Source of the DNA: Cryptomeria japonica
Taxonomy: Eukaryota; Streptophyta; Pinopsida; Cupressales; Cupressaceae
NCBI RefSeq assembly: GCF_030272615.1
Contig: NC_081410.1
Location: 566,513,152-566,577,151, forward strand
Length of the DNA: 64,000 nt
Direction: 5' to 3'
Part shown: piece by piece, positions 58,411-64,000 of the stretch
How the letters are laid out: every line of letters starts with the position of its first letter
Position numbering within the stretch: position 1 is the first letter of the stretch
Translations under genes and position numbers: made by a program
The notes under the pieces: generated by a model
Databases searched by the model: none
The model's input: only the letters and a program-made list of their open reading frames with translations
What the model was told of the DNA's origin: nothing

Positions 58411-61400
58411 ATTATAAACTAGCAAAACAAAAGAGATTCAAAATATGCATTGAAGTTCTTGTAATATTAAATTTAAGGTTATCTTTCTAGTGTTGTTATT
58501 CCCAATGAATCGTGTTATTGAATATCACATAAATCTTGTTTTCTCTTTTGTAGTTCTATAACTTTTGTGCAGTGTAAATAATGTGTGGTTGTGACACAAA
58601 TATCTTGGATGCTATAATTTGCATGCATTAACAGTCTAGATATGGAGTAATTTTCATTTAGATTTATTAGAGAGTTGTTCTAAATGGTAAAATGAACACT
58701 ATTCTTTTAGCTTTAAAGTTGCATCCAGTTCAGGTTAATTTTTGTTTCTCTTAAGTTATCTTAATTTCAATTAAGTTCTTTTAAGGAAAAGATTGGGACA
58801 TGCCCTTCAATGGGGTAAGGCAGTTGTTATATGTTAATTTAATGTTTCAAGGTTGGGAAAATATATATAATAGATTACTTTACCATGTTTCAATAGCTAT
58901 GATTATGTGTTAATTTAATCTTTTATAGACATGACTCCAAAGCTGTTAATATTGATTATTAATATTCACAACTAATAAAATGTATTGTATAAATTTAAAA
59001 AATAATAAATCATGAGATTTGTATTGGCCTACCAATAAAATATGATCTCATCATAATTATTTATTTATGAAAATTGCAAAGAGAAGTGATGCCTCCTCCA
59101 ACACGTCCTCCAAATTTGAAGGAGAAGAATGAGTAGACAATTTGAAAAGTCCTAAAATGAAACCATCCTAGAACCACAAATTTGAAAAACCAAATATTTC
59201 CAATTGTTTCGAAGTTTTGGAATCTATGTGAACTATCAACTTTGATGTAGCAGGAGATAGGAGAATCATGAGTAGATCCACAAACCCATTAAGAGGAACT
59301 GAATTACTCCTCACACTGGATGAAGGAGTCAAAGGAACATATGGATTATCGTCATCATCAATGGAGTGATCAAAGGTAAACACCTTGGACTGATGATTAG
59401 CACTACCAACTACAAAAACCTTTCATGTGGGATGACCAATGAACACCGAATGTGGAGTGAACTCAATTGTGTAGCCTTGTTGTGTAATCTGATATACTGA
59501 TAGAAGATTATGAGTGATGTTAGGAATTCAATAAACATTACCTATTGAACCTGTACTTAAGCCATTATTACCAACAATAGCAACGTGAACAAGCTAATTG
59601 TTTGCAATCAAGAGTCTACCTTGAAGTGGTTCTCCAGGAAAACATGGAATCATGGAATCAACTTGATAGATGAAGTGAATTAAAGCTCTTGAATCAATAA
59701 TCCATCCAACATACCTAGGTGCATGAGTGATGATTCACCAAGGCATGATTCTCAAAATAAGAATAAAATGAACTAGAAGAAGGAATATAAACTTGATTCT
59801 CCTTGATTAATTTATTTCACTCATGAATTTACACCTTCGTGTAACAATTGTATTCAGCATGCCCCTCTTTCTTACAAAAGCCACATGTGGGCCTTTCCTT
59901 CTTATAACAATTTTGTTCACTTTGCGCGAGTTTCTTACAAAAGGTACACGTGGATAACAATAGCTTTAGGAGAGCCATGAGCTAGACGAAGTGGTTTGAG
60001 ATTTGCCCCTTTTTGTTATTTGAGCTTCTCAGTTCCATGCACTATTTCGTACACACAAAAACTTACTCCACGTGACCAATAGAAACGTCTTCTATTTGCA
60101 CAATCCACTAACGAAAAATTGGTAGGTTAACGAAAATGAAAAGCAATTCTAAATTGTGTAGAATTCACTCCAAGTTCTCTGGAATGAATCTACATAAAAA
60201 TAGAACATAAACTACTTTGAAATGGATGTTTGAATATACGGTAACAACTCTTTTTGGAAAAACTTTGGTTGAATTAGTTGCATGGATGGTCTACCATTTT
60301 ATTTATTTGAATTACAATTGAAGGAGATGTGAATTCCGGATATATGCCCCTTACGTTATCTATATTCATCAACGACTAATGACAATTAATGTTTAGTCAA
60401 AACTATACAAAACGACTATAAATGTTTGACTCGAGTAACTATCCGGTCATGAAAAGCAGCATGGACAAAGCCCGTAGTACGAACAGTCTTATACAAAACG
60501 CTTTAAATGATATTAATAAGAAGAAGAATCTCCAGCAAATGTCTCGTGCAAAATTACAATCGCTGTGAAAATTCAACGTTGAATGCTATTGTCTTCCTCT
60601 TCAAAATTTTATGCGGCATACGAATTCGACATCCTCCCAGCTGTTGAGTTTGACAACGGGAGAGTGGAGGTTGAAGATAAAATAGAGAAGAAAATCTAGA
60701 TGAAGTGAGAGTAACCAATCAATAGTTTTAAGGGAATAAGAAAGCATCAGAGTTATCTTGTCGAAAGGTTTAACAAAGATTGATTATCTAATTCTCGATC
60801 GATCGATCGGTAATTGCCCTTGGAACTCTTGTATTACTTATTACTCAACTTTCTATGGGTTTCCCTGCTATCTCTTTGGCCGTGGCCCCCACTCGAAAAC
60901 CACTCTTCTTTATGATACTACACAACCTCCAAAAAACCCCAAGACAAAGCACAAAAGCCAACTAACATAAGGAGTTCAAAAAAAAAAACTAAAAGACAAT
61001 ATGATTGAACAAACCTTCTACCATAGTTAAACCAATTGGAGGTGTGAAACGAACAACTAGTCTATCCAAAAAACAAGACCAAAACCACAATAAAGCATGT
61101 ACGACCACAACCAAAACTTAACCAACTCAACTTGCACAATAAACTGATATTCAACGACATGCCATTATGAGACAAGAATGACTTTACCAAATCAACACCA
61201 AAAATTCACCAATCAGAGTAAACACTCAAATGAATCTACTTGCACTTTAAATCATCCATGTTAAGGAATCATAACAATCACTCAAAATATACTTAAAATC
61301 TAATGTCAACTAATTGCAGCTATTTCAATAACTGACTCTTTCATGATGATAAAATCCACATTAAGGAATAACACATCAAAAGGGTCCAAGTAAACATACA

Positions 61401-64000
61401 CCCCAAATAACTTTGCTCAATACTTGATTTTAAACCACACACCTTAAAGGAATAACAACAACTCGTAGCCTAATTAAGCCATCATTTATAAACAAATATA
61501 TAATCATTTCAATTTAAGCCAATTTGTCTATAACAAATACCATTTGAATTCGAATTTCAAATTACTGACAATAACATTTAAAATACTTTTGAAAACTAAG
61601 TTCAATATTTAAATCAAAATAATCTTTTCCAAATTAAAATCATTTCGACTAACAAAAATTGATGGTTATTCCTATAGCCTTTGTTTTCACAAAATCATTT
61701 ACTATTATATCCAATCAAATTTAACATTCTCTTCATTTACCTAATTTAAAATACATAGTATAAATATATATTTATATATTCAATACTAAACTGATATTTC
61801 TTTTAAAACCGAATTTCCTCTATCACCAATTTCCGAATAAAAATTAGAAATTATAAATATATATTTAAATTGAATTAAAAACAATATTAAATAGTACCCA
61901 TTGCACAGGAAATAACATTTACTATGATTTTTTTTTCACTGAGTTTTTTTTTTTTACACAAAAAAACTCATGGCAACAATGCATTTCCAGCACATGTATT
62001 CAACTACTCAATTGGCCCTAACGCTAGGAGAACGGATCCAGTTCAATCCACAAATGATATTTTCATATATAATATCATTAATCCACATAATAATTTCATA
62101 TTTAAAACATCAGATTCACATTTTTTTTAAAGTCTAAGGAGACCAATAACCAAGTTTTGGAGGCCATCCACCATTGATGGACCTCCAAAAACTCAAAAAA
62201 TTAAAACTTCCCAAATCAAAAAATCCTTAAACCCCATGGTTGATGGGTGAACAACATCACATTTTTGAAATAAAATTCACTTTCCCTAAAGCAACTCTCA
62301 TTTTAAAAATTGAAATATACAAATTCATATCTAAACTAAAATCCAATTTTCAAGTTGGAGAAAGGTTCTAAATCCATTTGCTATCCATTTGCAACAAAAA
62401 TTACACACTTTCATACAGAATCAAGGGATAAAATCAAATAAAACTCACCTTCAAGTTGAAGAATTTCAAAATGAAACATGGAGCCAAAGACTCTGAAAGA
62501 ACTCACGAAAATTGAGTAGCAACAAGAGTTTTTCCACTCAAATCCAACAAGCTCCTACCCACAAAATCTCTTCAAGCAAATCCTTCCCAATAAAAAATTC
62601 AAAAATCCATTGTAGGGTTGGAAATCTCCAAATTTTGGAAAATAATACTAATTGTTCAAATATGCATAACACACATTTTATTCCACCATATGGTAATAAA
62701 TAAATACTCTAATTTTGCTAGCTTAATAGAATTTGATTTATCAAATTACAAAAAAAATGTTCTTTTTTTTAAAAACAATTACTCAAGCCAAATATAATTG
62801 AACTTTCACTAATAATTCATCATTCACTCTAACTTAGACAATTAAAAAATATTTTATTAACTAATCAACCACAAAAATGATTTTAATATAATTTATTCTT
62901 AATTACCTTTAATCAACACAACACATATTAAATTCCCCTTAACTACTCAAGAAGAGAATAATTAAACACACAAAACTCATAACACTCAACACTCAACTGA
63001 ATCCAAAATAGAACATGACACACATACCAATGTTGGAAAAGTGGCCTACTTGGCAAATCAACAAGGCAAACAAAATATTGATGATGCTCACAATTGAGCA
63101 AGGCTAGGGTTAACATTAGGACCTTAGAACTACCTCCTCTACTTCCATTAGGTTAATTAAGTACACTCAAACCTGTGGAACCAGGTGGAGATGATTCCTC
63201 ATACCTACACGGTACTTGTACCTATAATTTCCTACATCACCGAACCACGTATACATATATACACAAACACAATAAACACACTTGTGAAGGAGAATCATGA
63301 CGTTCCCTGTCTCACCAAAGTGAGTCAAGGAAAATCATCTACTCCCACCCCATACACTTTCACACAACATGACAACATATACATAAATCAACTTTCACAT
63401 AACGTAAATCTGTTAGTCCATCATTAGTAACACATAAATAAACTTAACATTTTATAATTTATAAAGTACAATGTAGAAGCAAAGTTTACAACTACTCAGC
63501 AATAAGAAATATTGTATATTCAATATCTATTCTTCAATGTAAAATAACACATAATCATATGCACCTGGTCACATTGCAAAGCAGAACAACAGAATAACAC
63601 ACCACAATCACAATAAATCAACCATCCATGTAAGCTACATAAAAGTAAACCTTGGTCAAAGAGGTCAAAAAGATCTGAACAGGGTAGGGGTACTACATTC
63701 TCTCGCACTAGCATTCGACTTACTCCTGGAAGTCGTAAGGGTAGGATGAAAAACAAGGACATCTAAGTCATCACACTCACATATCATAACCCAAAATCAT
63801 AACTCAACTTAAGGAGAACTGCAATCCATAAAATCAATATAATAATGTATAGAAATCAACATCCAAGTCATCTAACTTAACAAAAAGATTTCCCTCCTTT
63901 ACGAAATCAATTAGTTAACATTGAACAATCTTCCTTTTATGTTCCTTAATTACAAAAATCAATGCATTAAAAGAATTACAACAAGATTCATTATCTCGAA
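58411..64000 (+). repeat. Segmental duplication copy B
   Basis: Direct-orientation match to 12501-17490 and, after an uninterrupted junction near 63368-63377, to 24864-25499. Continues past the right edge. No functional genes. Confidence 0.9.
59060..59970 (-). pseudogene. Copia-like gag/protease remnant (copy B)
   Basis: Better preserved duplicate of 13147-14080. The CCHC knuckle CGFCKKEGHAEYNC is intact (about 59865-59910), preceded by CTFCKK...EQNC. SVYQITQQGYTIEF is uninterrupted where copy A has two stops. Still broken by other stops, and a ~25-bp deletion relative to copy A near 59750. Confidence 0.6.

Overview
The window looks like nuclear DNA of a seed plant. It is AT-rich, gene-poor and built mostly of nested LTR retrotransposons. 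A gymnosperm (conifer-type) genome is my guess from the long repeat-filled intergenic DNA and the slowly decaying element copies; no marker settles it. The only ordinary host genes are two type-I pectin methylesterase (pectinesterase) genes. One is cut by the left edge (3' exon at 82-773, + strand). The other is complete and apparently functional (53862-55684, - strand, two exons, 575 residues). They face each other as a convergent, inverted, about 97% identical pair, and the homology continues into their 3' flanks.

Layout: 1-2206 pectinesterase exon and flank; 2207-4656 a 123-bp repeat, a long GA tract and a satellite with a ~331-bp higher-order period; 4657-12257 a decayed Ty1/copia element inserted into that satellite (TSD GTCAT), with satellite resuming to 12377; 12501-17490 + 24864-26588 one copy of a large direct segmental duplication whose second copy is 58411-64000; 17491-24863 a doubly truncated minus-strand Ty3/gypsy copy inserted into the first duplication copy (the second copy shows the empty site); 26589-42666 a young 16,078-bp Ty3/gypsy element of the Tat type with near-identical LTRs and TSD GTAAC; 42672-53861 AT-rich flank with small repeats; then the second pectinesterase gene, its upstream region and the second duplication copy.

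The 16-kb element is the most interesting object. It encodes gag, an aspartic protease, a G-patch domain, RT, RNase H, a second (archaeal-type) RNase H and integrase in one frame, broken only by two CAG->TAG nonsense codons. Between pol and the 3' LTR it carries, on the opposite strand, a plant mobile domain (PMD) gene with its own TATA box, a 22-codon first exon, a GTAAGT donor, a 748-bp intron and a long second exon. Superimposed on this are two families of short covarying hairpins. Five modules (two inside pol, three just after the pol stop) share an internal loop YGAAAA / CG with changing but complementary stems. Six tandem hairpins lie in the antisense intron, with a constant 15-nt loop and compensatory stem changes. 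Their imperfect pairs read as G.U only in the sense RNA of the element. A third repeat, core GCGTCTGTG, occurs about 19 times in the 5' leader and in complementary orientation near the 3' end. The truncated relative at 17491-24863 keeps the PMD gene and both hairpin families in decayed form. All of this was read by eye; no alignment, folding or database search was run.
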